Below, piece by piece: positions 24,143 through 32,711 of a stretch of DNA of 64,000 nt. Made by a program: the position numbers and the translations under genes. The notes beneath the pieces are model-generated. The model saw only the letters and a program-made list of their open reading frames with translations, was not told where the DNA came from and did no database searches. Positions within the stretch are counted from its first letter, which is position 1. Each line of letters starts with the position of its first letter. This DNA comes from an uncultured Tissierellia bacterium (lineage in GTDB: Bacteria > Bacillota > Clostridia > Tissierellales > Peptoniphilaceae): NCBI GenBank assembly GCA_937923265.1, contig CALAJY010000032.1, positions 5,085 through 69,084 on the forward strand, in the 5' to 3' direction.

Positions 24143-25171
24143 TTATTTTTTCCGCATGGTTTTGCGAATATCCAGGGCAACGGCAACCACGATGACAATT
24201 CCCTGGAAGATGTTGGTCATCTCCGGCGAAATGCCCAGGAACTGCAGGCAGGTCTTTAACATCTCAAAGACCAAAACGCCCAGGAAGACTCCCGGAACGG
24301 TTCCCACACCACCTGCGGTGGAAACACCACCGATGGTCGCCGCCGCAATGGCCTCCAGTTCGTATCCGGTTCCTGCCGAAACCGCTGCCGATCCCGTTTT
24401 TGCCGTCAGCAGGAATCCCGCCAAACCATAGAGAAGACCCGCCAAGCTAAAGATCAAAATCTTTGACCGCTTCGTATTAACGCCCGAGACCTCCGCGGCA
24501 ACCTCGTTCCCGCCGATGGCATACATGTACTTTCCATAGGTTGTTCTTCGATAAAGAATATGCATGAGGATGCCCAGGAAAACCGCCACGAAGAAAATCC
24601 AGGGTAGGGTAATCGGTCCCAGCTTTAGGCCACTCACCCCGAAGAAGGTGAAGTTGGAATTCAGGGAGCCGATCGGCACGTTCTTAGACAGGATCATGTT
24701 CAAACCATAGATTGCAATCTGGGTACCCAGGGTCGCAATAAAGGGTGGCACATAGAAGAAGGCGATGATCAATCCATTGATCAGTCCCATGAGCAGGCCC
24801 ACCGCCAGCGCTGCCAGCAGGGCGACGAGAATGGGAGATCCTGCCACCTGTTCATAGAGAACGCCTGCGGAGGCATCGGGCCTCTGCAACATGACCGCCG
24901 TGATGACCGCAGCAAGACCCACGACACGACCGGCGGACAGGTCCGTTCCTCGAATAATCAAGCAGCCGGAGACCCCCAGTGCGATGACAAAGCGGACCGA
25001 CACGTTCATCAGGATATTCTTCATGTTCTCAAAAGTGAGAAAGGTGGTGGCCCGAAACGCCGTGTAGATTGCCATGATGATGATGACCACAATCAGGGCG
25101 TTTTCAATGAGCCAATTCTTTACGGTGCCGCTTTTCCGCTCCGCTGGGGTCGTTTTCGATTTTTCGTTCAT
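24143..25171 (-). CDS. mglC: galactose/methyl galactoside ABC transporter permease
   Basis: Membrane subunit of the Mgl high-affinity galactose importer, 342 residues, with about nine to ten hydrophobic helices. The family patterns ALGVSGCLIIRGTDLSAGRVVGLAAVI, PPFIATLGTQIAIYGL and YAIGGNEVAAEVSGVNTKRSKI (the cytoplasmic EAA-like loop that meets MglA) are present. It follows mglA by 17 bases and precedes the galactose-metabolising genes. Confidence 0.93.
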   Translation of the reverse strand: MNEKSKTTPAERKSGTVKNWLIENALIVVIIIMAIYTAFRATTFLTFENMKNILMNVSVRFVIALGVSGCLIIRGTDLSAGRVVGLAAVITAVMLQRPDASAGVLYEQVAGSPILVALLAALAVGLLMGLINGLIIAFFYVPPFIATLGTQIAIYGLNMILSKNVPIGSLNSNFTFFGVSGLKLGPITLPWIFFVAVFLGILMHILYRRTTYGKYMYAIGGNEVAAEVSGVNTKRSKILIFSLAGLLYGLAGFLLTAKTGSAAVSAGTGYELEAIAAATIGGVSTAGGVGTVPGVFLGVLVFEMLKTCLQFLGISPEMTNIFQGIVIVVAVALDIRKTMRKK

Positions 25172-25187
25172 TCTGGACTCCTTCCTT

Positions 25188-26720
25188 CTATCCTTCCACC
25201 ACGGGTTCTTTTGTGGTTTTCGCCATGAACCGAGTGGCTAATTCCATGATCTTTTCCTGGCTGGCATCCTCCGTTTTGAGGTAGCCGGAAATGCGTCCCT
25301 CGCACATGACCATGATCCGATCGGTGATGCCCAGGACCTCACTCATCTCCGAGGAAATCATGATGACGGATTTTCCCTGCCGGGAGAGCTCATCGATGAT
25401 CTCATAGATTTCGTACTTCGCACCGACATCAATGCCTCGGGTCGGTTCATCCAGGATAAAGATATCCGGCTGCGTTGCCAACCAGCGGGCCAAAATCACC
25501 TTCTGCTGGTTTCCTCCCGACAGGGACTCAATGGTTGTTTGAGAACTGGGGGCCTTGATCTGCAGGGCCTGAATGCCCTGGTCCACCACCTCTTCCATCT
25601 TTCCCTTTTTTAAGAGCCCCATGTGGACAAAGTCCCGGATGGAGGCAATGGTTATGTTGTCGGCGATGGATAAAACACCGAAGATACCGGATTCACGGCG
25701 ATCCTCGGTAACGAGAGCGATTCCGTTTTTGATGGCATCTTTGGGCTCTCGGATTGTCACGGGTCGGCCATTGAGATAGATCTCCCCGCCCGGCACATGC
25801 TCACGAAGGCCAAACACCGCTTCCATGAGTTCCGATCGTTGGGCGCCCACAAGACCCGCAACGCCCAGAATCTCGCCCCGGTTGAGCTGGAAGGAGCACT
25901 CTTTGAAGGAAAGGGGGTTGGGTGAGGTGAAATTTCTGACATCGAGCATCAGATCCGCCGTGGATTCATTCACATGGTCCGGGAACTGGTTGTCCAGCTT
26001 CCGACCCACCATCCGCCGAATGATTTCTTCCGTGCTTATGGAGGCAGCGTCATAGGTCCCCACGTAGGTTCCATCCCGCATGATCGTAATCTTGTCCGCA
26101 ATCTTCTTGATCTCGTCCATCTTATGAGAAATATAAATAATGGCAATCCCCTGCTGACAGAGGTCGCGAATGATGGCAAATAATTTATCCACTTCATTGG
26201 ACGTCAAAGAAGAGGTCGGTTCATCCATGATGATCACCTTGGCATGGTGAGAAATCGCCTTGGCGATTTCCACGGATTGCTGCTGCGAAATGGTCAGATT
26301 CGCCAGCAAGGTCGTTGGCTTTACCTCCAACCCCACCGTTTTCAGGTACTTCGCCGTCTCCTCATTCATCTTTCCTTGGTCGACAAAGAGGCCTTTTCTC
26401 GGGTAGTTTCCCAAAAAGATATTCTCCGCGACAGACATCATGGGAATTGGTTGCAGTTCCTGGTGAATCATGGCGATCCCCGCATCCAGGGCTTCCTTGG
26501 AGTTCTTAAAATGAACGTCTTTTTCATTTAAAAGAATCTCGCCCTCATCGCGAAAATAGATTCCATAGAGGCACTTCATCAAGGTGGATTTCCCGGCTCC
26601 GTTTTCCCCCATGAGAGCATGGACCTGGCCCTTCTCTATGGTTAGATTCACACCGTCTAGCGCCTGTACGCCGGGAAAGGCCTTCCTGATATTTTTCATT
26701 TCCAGAATCACATCACTCAT
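25188..26720 (-). CDS. mglA: galactose/methyl galactoside ABC transporter ATP-binding protein
   Basis: 510 residues with two fused ABC domains, as in monosaccharide importers. Domain 1: Walker A GENGAGKST, signature LTISQQQSVEIAKA, Walker B VIIMDEPTSSLT. Domain 2: degenerate Walker A VAGLVGAQRSELMEAVFG, signature LSGGNQQKVILARW, Walker B IFILDEPTRGIDVGAK. The degenerate second site is normal for this family. It lies about 100 bases after mglB, separated by a hairpin that probably sets the ratio of binding protein to ATPase. Confidence 0.95.
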   Translation of the reverse strand: MSDVILEMKNIRKAFPGVQALDGVNLTIEKGQVHALMGENGAGKSTLMKCLYGIYFRDEGEILLNEKDVHFKNSKEALDAGIAMIHQELQPIPMMSVAENIFLGNYPRKGLFVDQGKMNEETAKYLKTVGLEVKPTTLLANLTISQQQSVEIAKAISHHAKVIIMDEPTSSLTSNEVDKLFAIIRDLCQQGIAIIYISHKMDEIKKIADKITIMRDGTYVGTYDAASISTEEIIRRMVGRKLDNQFPDHVNESTADLMLDVRNFTSPNPLSFKECSFQLNRGEILGVAGLVGAQRSELMEAVFGLREHVPGGEIYLNGRPVTIREPKDAIKNGIALVTEDRRESGIFGVLSIADNITIASIRDFVHMGLLKKGKMEEVVDQGIQALQIKAPSSQTTIESLSGGNQQKVILARWLATQPDIFILDEPTRGIDVGAKYEIYEIIDELSRQGKSVIMISSEMSEVLGITDRIMVMCEGRISGYLKTEDASQEKIMELATRFMAKTTKEPVVEG

Positions 26721-26774
26721 TCCGATTCCCTTTCCGTTTTTTTCGTTCCCTCAATCTTTCTCTTGATATGAAGA

Positions 26775-26797
26775 GAGACGCCGGATCCCGGCGTCTC
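26775..26797 (-). other. intercistronic hairpin between mglB and mglA
   Basis: A 10-bp perfect stem, GAGACGCCGG (26775-26784) with CCGGCGTCTC (26788-26797), with no U-run on the minus strand. Such structures after the binding-protein gene typically protect its mRNA 3' end and reduce downstream expression. Confidence 0.7.
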
Positions 26798-26818
26798 CGC
26801 TTCAACAACCTTTATTTG

Positions 26819-27985
26819 TTATTTGCTGGTACCGTACTGGTCTTTCAACCGCTTCTGGTACTCTTCCATGGTCTCTGCCCGGTATTCCAACCGCTTCAAT
26901 TGCGAGTCTTCCGGCTTCTGGACCTTGACATAGTCATGCCAGTAGTAAGGCTTCACGTCCTTGCCATTGAGCATCTCGATGCCAATCTCCGCAGCGGTAT
27001 GTGCCTGGTTATAGTAGTCGTTCAAAACAGTGCCCGTGAATTCATTCTTACCGATGAGTTCCACAACCTCGGGAAGCGCATCCACGCCGACAATATAGAT
27101 GTCTTTGTTGACCGTCCGTCCCGCACTCTTGATGGCCTGAATCGCACCCAGTGCCATCCCATCGTTGTTGGAGAAAATCACTTCCAAGCTGTTTCCGTTT
27201 TTGCTCAACGCGTTGGCTGCAATTTCCTGGCCCTTGGCCTGATCCCAGTTTCCGCGCTGTTCGTCCAGCTTCTCCGTCTTGATGGCCTTTTCCAAGGTCT
27301 CAATGGAGTATTTGGTCCGCTGTTCTGCGTCCACGTTTCCGGCATCTCCCATGATCATCAGGTAGGAAACCTTTCCGTCCCCATTGACATCGCCCTTGTT
27401 CTCCAGGTTGGCGATCATGTCTCCCTGGAAAATTCCGGACTGACGAGCATCAACGCCCACATAAGTAATCTTTCCCGGCCAAAGTCCCATGGTCTCCTGG
27501 GTCGGCTCCCGGTTTACAAAAACCACTGGAATGTTCGCGGCCTTGGCTTCCTGGATAATGGCATCGGAACCCGTCGGATCGACCAGGTTTGCGATGATTA
27601 AATCCTTTTTCTGAGCAATGAAGTTCTTCAGCTGTTCCGTCTGTGTGGACTGGTCATTCTTTCCATCCTGGAATTCCAGATGATAGGTTTTCCCATCCTT
27701 GGCGGAAAGCTCATCGAAGTACTTCTGCAGTTCCTTCCGATAGAGGGTCATGAAATTGTCGTTGTACTGATAGATTGCAACTCCGATCTCATAGGACTTG
27801 CCAGACTTGGCGTCCTCTTTTCCCCCGTCTTTGTCTTCCGAACCCTTGGAAGAAGCCGTTTCTTCCTTGGAAACCTCTGCTTTCCCCGATTCCGTTTTCT
27901 TTTCTCCACTTTGTCCGCAGGATGCTAGGGTGAAGATCATAGCCAGCGCCAACATCAGGGACATGAGCTTGGTAAGTTTTTTCAT
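26819..27985 (-). CDS. mglB: galactose/glucose-binding lipoprotein
   Basis: Extracytoplasmic solute-binding protein of the Mgl importer, 388 residues. A lipoprotein signal (MKKLTKLMSLMLALAMIFTLASC) puts the lipid-modified cysteine at 23, followed by a Ser/Lys/Glu-rich linker to about residue 65. The periplasmic-binding fold then begins YEIGVAIYQYNDNFMTLYRKEL. Family motifs include VFVNREP, YVGVDARQSG, IFSNNDGMALGAIQAIK and VGVDALPE; the sugar-contacting N-D and D residues lie in these. The acidic loop DVNGDGKVSYL has the form of the calcium-binding site of GGBP-type proteins. First gene of the operon, with AGGAGG upstream. Confidence 0.95.
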   Translation of the reverse strand: MKKLTKLMSLMLALAMIFTLASCGQSGEKKTESGKAEVSKEETASSKGSEDKDGGKEDAKSGKSYEIGVAIYQYNDNFMTLYRKELQKYFDELSAKDGKTYHLEFQDGKNDQSTQTEQLKNFIAQKKDLIIANLVDPTGSDAIIQEAKAANIPVVFVNREPTQETMGLWPGKITYVGVDARQSGIFQGDMIANLENKGDVNGDGKVSYLMIMGDAGNVDAEQRTKYSIETLEKAIKTEKLDEQRGNWDQAKGQEIAANALSKNGNSLEVIFSNNDGMALGAIQAIKSAGRTVNKDIYIVGVDALPEVVELIGKNEFTGTVLNDYYNQAHTAAEIGIEMLNGKDVKPYYWHDYVKVQKPEDSQLKRLEYRAETMEEYQKRLKDQYGTSK

Positions 27986-28019
27986 ACAACCCTCCTATTT
28001 AAATTTAAAAGTTCATCTT

Positions 28020-28048
28020 ATTTTAGATAACGTTTTCAGACTTGTCAA
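28020..28048 (-). promoter_or_regulatory. mgl operon promoter with cre-like operator between -35 and -10
   Basis: On the minus strand TTGACA (28048-28043), 17 bases, TAAAAT (28025-28020). The spacer holds TGAAAACGTTATCT (28038-28025), which fits the CcpA cre consensus TGNAANCGNWNNCW at every fixed position. A LacI-family regulator, CcpA or a galactose-specific GalR-type repressor, bound here would block RNA polymerase. Confidence 0.75.
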
Positions 28049-28064
28049 CCTCAGGAATTATTTT

Positions 28065-29243
28065 TTATTTTCCTAAGGAGTTTTCCGTTACCACGCCCCG
28101 GTCCACGGTTACTTCCACGAGGAAGTCCGGATACAAGGCGCCCACAAAGGTCTCCACCTCACGCTGAAGATCCTCATCGTCCGTCGGATCTTTCCAGGGT
28201 ACCATGAGGTCAAAGGTAATCTTTTTCCAACAGGACTGGTCCAAAATCTGAAAGTCATGAATTCCGTAAGAGGGATGCGCCTTTGCCAGGAGTTCCCGGA
28301 TCCGCTTTCGCATTCGGTTAACCTTGGGGTTATCCATGACCATGGGATCCATATGAAGAGTCAGGTGAATTCCTTTCTCCTGCTCCAGGGTCCGCTCCAG
28401 GGAGTCCGCAAGCTCATGGGCATCCACCAGGGACAGGGTCGCCTTAACCTCCACATGAGCGGTGACATACTGTCTTCCCGGCCCATAGTCATGGACCATG
28501 ATGTCATGAACCCCCAAAACGTCTTCTCTCCCCTCAATCAGTCGCTTCAGCTCCTCCACAAAGGTCGGGCGGGGGGGCGTCCCCATCAGACGATCAAAGG
28601 TGGACAAGAGGGTCTCATAGCCATTTTTCAAGATAATGACCGCGACCAGCAGACCCATGATGCCATCCATCGGCCCCGGTATCACCAGGGAGAGCAAGAG
28701 AGCCAGGATGATTCCCGAGGTCGCCAGAATATCCGATAGGGAATCCGTGGCATTGGCGAGCAAAAGCTGAGAATGGATGCTCTCTCCCGCCTGCCGATAG
28801 TAGCGATACAGGACATACTTCAGCAGGATCGAAGCCAATAAAACGCCCAACTGCAGGAGGGAAACCTCCATGGCCTCGGGATGGAGCACCTTCTGCAGGG
28901 ACTCCCAGAAAAGGGTGATTCCCACATAAAGAATGAGCAGGGAAACCCCGGAAGAAGCGATGTATTCCACCCGCGCATGACCAAAGGGGTGCTCCTTGTC
29001 CTTCGGCTTATCCGCCATTCGGAAAGAAAACAGCGAGACGAAGGCGGAGATGGAATCGAAGAGGTTATTTAAGCCATCTCCCAGAATAGAGATGGAAGAG
29101 GTAAGATAGCCGACAAGCCCCTTTCCCAGGGCAAGAAGAAAGTTGACGCCGATTCCCAAATAGGAAGACAGGGTCCCCACCTTTTTCCGTCTCTGCGCAA
29201 AATCCAGAGAATCGGGAATCCAACGCTGCATGAATTTCCACAT
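28065..29243 (-). CDS. cation diffusion facilitator, probable Mn2+ exporter
   Basis: 392 residues: six-helix CDF membrane domain and a cytoplasmic domain with a long C-terminal extension (ends about 90 residues after the canonical domain). The TM2 metal-site motif is N59-xxx-D63 (NNLFD) and the TM5 motif D167-xxx-D171 (DSLSD). This N/D/D/D set is that associated with Mn-exporting CDFs such as pneumococcal MntE rather than the HxxxD of zinc exporters. HPFGHARVEYIAS is the usual CDF loop. It follows the ribosomal alpha operon, after the terminator, and no promoter of its own is obvious. Confidence 0.88.
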   Translation of the reverse strand: MWKFMQRWIPDSLDFAQRRKKVGTLSSYLGIGVNFLLALGKGLVGYLTSSISILGDGLNNLFDSISAFVSLFSFRMADKPKDKEHPFGHARVEYIASSGVSLLILYVGITLFWESLQKVLHPEAMEVSLLQLGVLLASILLKYVLYRYYRQAGESIHSQLLLANATDSLSDILATSGIILALLLSLVIPGPMDGIMGLLVAVIILKNGYETLLSTFDRLMGTPPRPTFVEELKRLIEGREDVLGVHDIMVHDYGPGRQYVTAHVEVKATLSLVDAHELADSLERTLEQEKGIHLTLHMDPMVMDNPKVNRMRKRIRELLAKAHPSYGIHDFQILDQSCWKKITFDLMVPWKDPTDDEDLQREVETFVGALYPDFLVEVTVDRGVVTENSLGK

Positions 29244-29261
29244 GCTTTTCCCTTTCCAGAT

Positions 29262-29296
29262 AAAAAACGGCCTTCCTTTCCACCGAAAGGAAGACC
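29262..29296 (-). terminator. rho-independent terminator at the end of the ribosomal cluster
   Basis: GGCCTTCCTTTC (29269-29280) pairs with GAAAGGAAGACC (29285-29296) with one mismatch; the minus strand continues GTTTTTTA. It lies 9 bases past the rplQ stop codon and closes the S10-spc-alpha transcript. Confidence 0.85.
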
Positions 29297-29305
29297 ATTT
29301 CTCTA

Positions 29306-29650
29306 CTAGTCTACAAGCTCAAGAACTGCCAACTCGGATCCATCTCCGCGACGGGGACCCATCTTTAAAATCCGAGTGTATCCACCGTTACGCTCTGCAT
29401 AACGGGGAGCAATTTCTTCCACCAGCTTCTTAGCAACTTCATTCTCGTAAAGGAACGACGACACCGCTCTCTTGGAAGAAAGATCATTCTTCTTTCCTAG
29501 GCTGATGATCTTTTCTGCCAACCGCTGTGCTTCCTTTGCACGCGTTACCGTAGTGGTAATCTTACCGTTTTTAAACAGAGAAGCGACAAGATTCCGCAAC
29601 ATGGCGCTGCGATGATCCGTTCTTCTCCCTAATTTTCTTAAGTTTGCCAA
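29306..29650 (-). CDS. rplQ: 50S ribosomal protein L17
   Basis: 114 residues beginning [34 protein letters not shown], the invariant L17 N terminus. The start codon is TTG at 29650 with GGAGGAG upstream. It is the last gene of the cluster; the ecfA genes that follow it in many Firmicutes are not here. Confidence 0.97.
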   Translation of the reverse strand: MANLRKLGRRTDHRSAMLRNLVASLFKNGKITTTVTRAKEAQRLAEKIISLGKKNDLSSKRAVSSFLYENEVAKKLVEEIAPRYAERNGGYTRILKMGPRRGDGSELAVLELVD

Positions 29651-29665
29651 TCTATTCTCCTCCTG

Positions 29666-30625
29666 CTATTCGTCGATTTCCGAGTTGAGCTCCAGACCCA
29701 TTGCCTGAACCTTCTCCTGCACTTCCTGGAAGGACTTCTTCCCGAAGTTACGAATCTTGGCAAGTTCCTTCGCATCATAGGATACGATGTCTCCCAATGT
29801 GTTGATGTTCGCTCTCTTCAAGCAGTTATAGCTGCGTAGCGAGAGGTCTAGATCTTCAATCGGCTTCAGGAGAAGGGTGTTCTCCTGGTTTTGTGGCTCT
29901 TCCTGAACTTCTTCTTCTTCAAACACAACATTCGGCAGCTCGGTAAACAGATTCAGGTGATCAATTAAGACCTGAGAACCCTGAGCAACCGCTTCCTGAG
30001 GAGTGATGGTTCCATTCGTCCAAACCTCCAAGAGCAGCTTATCGTAGTCGGTAATCTGCTGTACCCGGGTGTTTTCCACGGAGAAATTTACCTTCTTCAC
30101 GGGGGTAAAGGAGGAATCAATGGCGATGGTTCCAATGGGATCGCTCTCAGATTTGTTCATGTCGGAAAGATTATAGCCGCTTCCATCAATCACGGTCATC
30201 TCCAGGTGAATGGCCCCTTCGCTGTTGACGGTGCACAGGTATTGATCCGGATTTACAATCTCCAGTTCGGTTACCTTTTGGATGTCACCGGCGGTAACAA
30301 TCTTGGGTCCTTCCACATCTAAACGAAGAGAAACCGGCTCTCCATCTCCGGAGAGGCGCTTGATGGCGATGCCTTTGATGTTTAAGATAATCTCCGGAAC
30401 ATCTTCCAAAACGCCTTCCACGGTGGAAAACTCATGGGGAACCCCTTCATCAAACTTAATCGAAGAAACTGACGTGCCGGGCAGCGAGGACAGGAGAACA
30501 CGACGCAGAGAATTGCCTAAGGTCGTGCCATATCCACGTTCCAAGGGAGACATGCTGAACTTTCCATAGTTCTGTTCTTCATCCACTTCAAGGATGTCAA
30601 CTTTTGTATCGAGCTTATTTACCAC
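29666..30625 (-). CDS. rpoA: DNA-directed RNA polymerase subunit alpha
   Basis: Assembles RNA polymerase and contacts activators and UP elements. The start is GTG at 30625 (VVNKLDTKVDILEVDEEQNYGKF), because TAGGAGG lies seven bases upstream; the longer frame to 30643 would place that site inside the gene. This gives 319 residues. N-terminal dimerisation domain with PLERGYGTTLGNSLRRVLLSS; acidic Q/E-rich linker about 235-250; alpha-CTD with DLDLSLRSYNCLKRANINTLGDI, the helix-hairpin-helix DNA-binding region. Confidence 0.97.
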   Translation of the reverse strand: MVNKLDTKVDILEVDEEQNYGKFSMSPLERGYGTTLGNSLRRVLLSSLPGTSVSSIKFDEGVPHEFSTVEGVLEDVPEIILNIKGIAIKRLSGDGEPVSLRLDVEGPKIVTAGDIQKVTELEIVNPDQYLCTVNSEGAIHLEMTVIDGSGYNLSDMNKSESDPIGTIAIDSSFTPVKKVNFSVENTRVQQITDYDKLLLEVWTNGTITPQEAVAQGSQVLIDHLNLFTELPNVVFEEEEVQEEPQNQENTLLLKPIEDLDLSLRSYNCLKRANINTLGDIVSYDAKELAKIRNFGKKSFQEVQEKVQAMGLELNSEIDE

Positions 30626-30661
30626 GGATGAGCCTCCTATCATTGAGTAATGCCGACGAGA

Positions 30662-31249
30662 TTACTTCGAGTACAACTCGACGATCTGCGTTTCCTCGAT
30701 GGGAAAATCAATGTTATCGCGCATCGGCTCAGAGAGAACACGTCCCTCCAGCTTGTCCTCATCAACGGAAACCCAGGGCATCTGATTCCACAGATTGGAA
30801 GAGGTGTCCTTGAAGATCCCATTCTGGTGAGACTTTTCGCGAACCGTAATCACATCCCCCACCTTCAGCGTTACCGAAGGAATATCAACCTTTTTACCAT
30901 TGAGGCGGAAATGTCCGTGAACAATCAGCTGACGAGCCTGTTGACGGGTGGATGCAAAACCCATCCGATAGACGACATTATCAAAGCGAAGCTCTAATAA
31001 CTTCAGCAGATTCCAACCGGTCTGTCCGTCCATGCGCTCCGCCAAGCGATACAGCTTACGGAAGGGCTTTTCCATGACGCCATAGACGAATTTTGCCTTC
31101 TGTTTTTCGCGAAGCTGCATTCCGTAATCACTCAGTTTTCTGGTGTTACGCTTTGGGTTCCGCTTTGACTTTTTATTAATCCCAACGACCTGCGGCTCCA
31201 GTTCCAGAGCACGGCAGCGCTTTAAAATCGGTCCTGTATATCTAGCCAT
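30662..31249 (-). CDS. rpsD: 30S ribosomal protein S4
   Basis: 195 residues from the ATG at 31249 (MARYTGPILKRCRALELEP), which has GGAGG five bases upstream; the 209-residue frame is an artefact of an upstream in-frame codon. The S4 RNA-binding domain is RFDNVVYRMGFASTRQQARQLIVHGHFRLNGKKVDIPS. The N-terminal zinc-finger cysteines found in some S4 proteins are absent, so this is the zinc-free form. S4 often regulates the alpha operon; no leader structure is evident in the short gaps here. Confidence 0.96.
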   Translation of the reverse strand: MARYTGPILKRCRALELEPQVVGINKKSKRNPKRNTRKLSDYGMQLREKQKAKFVYGVMEKPFRKLYRLAERMDGQTGWNLLKLLELRFDNVVYRMGFASTRQQARQLIVHGHFRLNGKKVDIPSVTLKVGDVITVREKSHQNGIFKDTSSNLWNQMPWVSVDEDKLEGRVLSEPMRDNIDFPIEETQIVELYSK

Positions 31250-31260
31250 AATATCCTCCG

Positions 31261-31659
31261 TTATACTCTTCTTCTCTTCGGCGGTCTGCAACCATTATGG
31301 GGAATCGGCGTGACATCCTTAATAAGGGTAACGCTCAAGCCCACCGCTTCGAGACTACGGATAGCGGATTCACGACCGGATCCCGGTCCCTTTACATAGA
31401 CTTCAACCGTCTTCAATCCCTGCTCCATGGCCTTCTTTGCAGCTTCTTCCGCACACTGCTGGGCAGCGTAAGGAGTGGATTTTCTGGATCCGCGGAAGCC
31501 CAGCTGGCCGGCAGACGCCCAGGAGAGGACATTCCCGTTTAAATCGGACAAAGTAACGATGGTGTTGTTAAAGGTCGAAACGATATGAGCCTGTCCGCTG
31601 GCTACATTCTTTTTAACTTTTTTCTTACCGCCACGGCGTGTAGCTTTTTTCTGTGCCAT
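31261..31659 (-). CDS. rpsK: 30S ribosomal protein S11
   Basis: 132 residues; [35 protein letters not shown] and the C-terminal [18 protein letters not shown], which includes the Asn-Gly isoaspartate site, identify it. N terminus is Lys/Arg-rich. ATG preceded by AGGAGG. Confidence 0.97.
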   Translation of the reverse strand: MAQKKATRRGGKKKVKKNVASGQAHIVSTFNNTIVTLSDLNGNVLSWASAGQLGFRGSRKSTPYAAQQCAEEAAKKAMEQGLKTVEVYVKGPGSGRESAIRSLEAVGLSVTLIKDVTPIPHNGCRPPKRRRV

Positions 31660-31668
31660 TGACTCCTC

Positions 31669-32013
31669 CTATCTCTTTCTTCCCTTACGCGTATGGGCAT
31701 TGTTCTTCGTATTCTGTCCTCTCACCGGCAAATTCTTGCGGTGACGGATCCCACGATAGCAGTTAATCTCACGAAGTCTCTTGATATTCAAAGACACCTC
31801 ACGGCGAAGGTCACCTTCCACCTGCTCATGAGAAATCTGTTCACGAATGTTCTGGACTTCGTCCTCGGTCAGATCACGAACACGAGTGTCCGGATTGACG
31901 CCTGCTGCACTTAAAATCTTATTGGAGAGTGCTCGTCCGATGCCGAAAATATAGGTCAGACCGATCTCCACTCTTTTATCTTTCGGTAAATCAATACCTG
32001 CAATTCTTGCCAA
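31669..32013 (-). CDS. rpsM: 30S ribosomal protein S13
   Basis: 114 residues starting [26 protein letters not shown]. The start codon is TTG at 32013, with GGGGGTG upstream. The C-terminal tail reads [18 protein letters not shown], where most bacteria have RGQRTKTNARTRKG: three substitutions in the normally near-invariant tail that reaches the P-site tRNA. Confidence 0.97.
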   Translation of the reverse strand: MARIAGIDLPKDKRVEIGLTYIFGIGRALSNKILSAAGVNPDTRVRDLTEDEVQNIREQISHEQVEGDLRREVSLNIKRLREINCYRGIRHRKNLPVRGQNTKNNAHTRKGRKR

Positions 32014-32030
32014 CTTCGTTCACCCCCGTG

Positions 32031-32144
32031 TTAACCTTGACGTTGTTTATGCTTCGGATTTTCACAAATAACCATCACGCGACCTTTGCGCTTGATGATC
32101 TTACATTTATCACACATCTTTTTTACAGATGGTTTAACTTTCAT
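32031..32144 (-). CDS. rpmJ: 50S ribosomal protein L36
   Basis: 37 residues: [21 protein letters not shown], then [16 protein letters not shown]. The zinc ligands C11, C14, C27 and H32 are all present, so this is the zinc-binding (C+) form. ATG at 32144 with GGAGG upstream, between infA and rpsM as in most bacteria. Confidence 0.97.
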   Translation of the reverse strand: MKVKPSVKKMCDKCKIIKRKGRVMVICENPKHKQRQG

Positions 32145-32153
32145 GGCTTCCTC

Positions 32154-32372
32154 CTATTTCTTTCTCCATGTGATTCTTCCCTTTGATAAGTCATAGGGTG
32201 AGAGCTCTACAGTGACCCGGTCTCCTTCGAGAATCCGAATGTAATTCATCCTTAATTTACCCGAGATATGAGCGGTAACCTCGTGTCCATTCTCAAGCTG
32301 AACGATGAAAATTGCATTCGGGAGGCGCTCTTGAACAACACCCTCAACTTCAATTACGTCTTTTGATGACAT
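32154..32372 (-). CDS. infA: translation initiation factor IF-1
   Basis: 72 residues, an S1/OB-fold: [35 protein letters not shown]... followed by [31 protein letters not shown]. Its ATG shares one base with the TAA of the upstream KOW gene, so it is coupled to it. Confidence 0.97.
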   Translation of the reverse strand: MSSKDVIEVEGVVQERLPNAIFIVQLENGHEVTAHISGKLRMNYIRILEGDRVTVELSPYDLSKGRITWRKK

Positions 32373-32677
32373 TATCTGTCCTCCTCTTGTACCTTATAGG
32401 GCAATAATACGCTTCGAATATAGGAATCATTGAATTCCTCATTCTTTTTCATCGCCTCTAAATCGTCCAACTGCGCTCGATAGGCTTGCAGATGCTTAAT
32501 GCGCTTCTTCTTTGGTCGTTGCAGGGGATGGAGCTTCCCATCCACCACCAAGACGTGTTTGGCATCAAGAATCTCGAGAACGAGAAAGATGTTCGCCTTG
32601 TCGCGACCTGCTTTCGACTTCACAATTTGGCCGGCTCTAAGGGTACATGGTTTGTTCATATTTCGTTCTTGTGTCAT
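32372..32677 (-). CDS. KOW-domain RNA-binding protein
   Basis: 101 residues with an N-terminal KOW-type segment, [52 protein letters not shown]. Proteins of this type lie between adk/map and infA in many Clostridia and are thought to bind ribosomal RNA; their job is not established. The C-terminal 35 residues (acidic, [21 protein letters not shown]) are not conserved in KOW domains. The start at 32677 has only a weak site; the Met six codons later is an alternative. Confidence 0.85.
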   Translation of the reverse strand: MTQERNMNKPCTLRAGQIVKSKAGRDKANIFLVLEILDAKHVLVVDGKLHPLQRPKKKRIKHLQAYRAQLDDLEAMKKNEEFNDSYIRSVLLPYKVQEEDR

Positions 32678-32711
32678 AATTTCCGCTTAAGGATCATTCG
32701 ATGAAGAAAGC

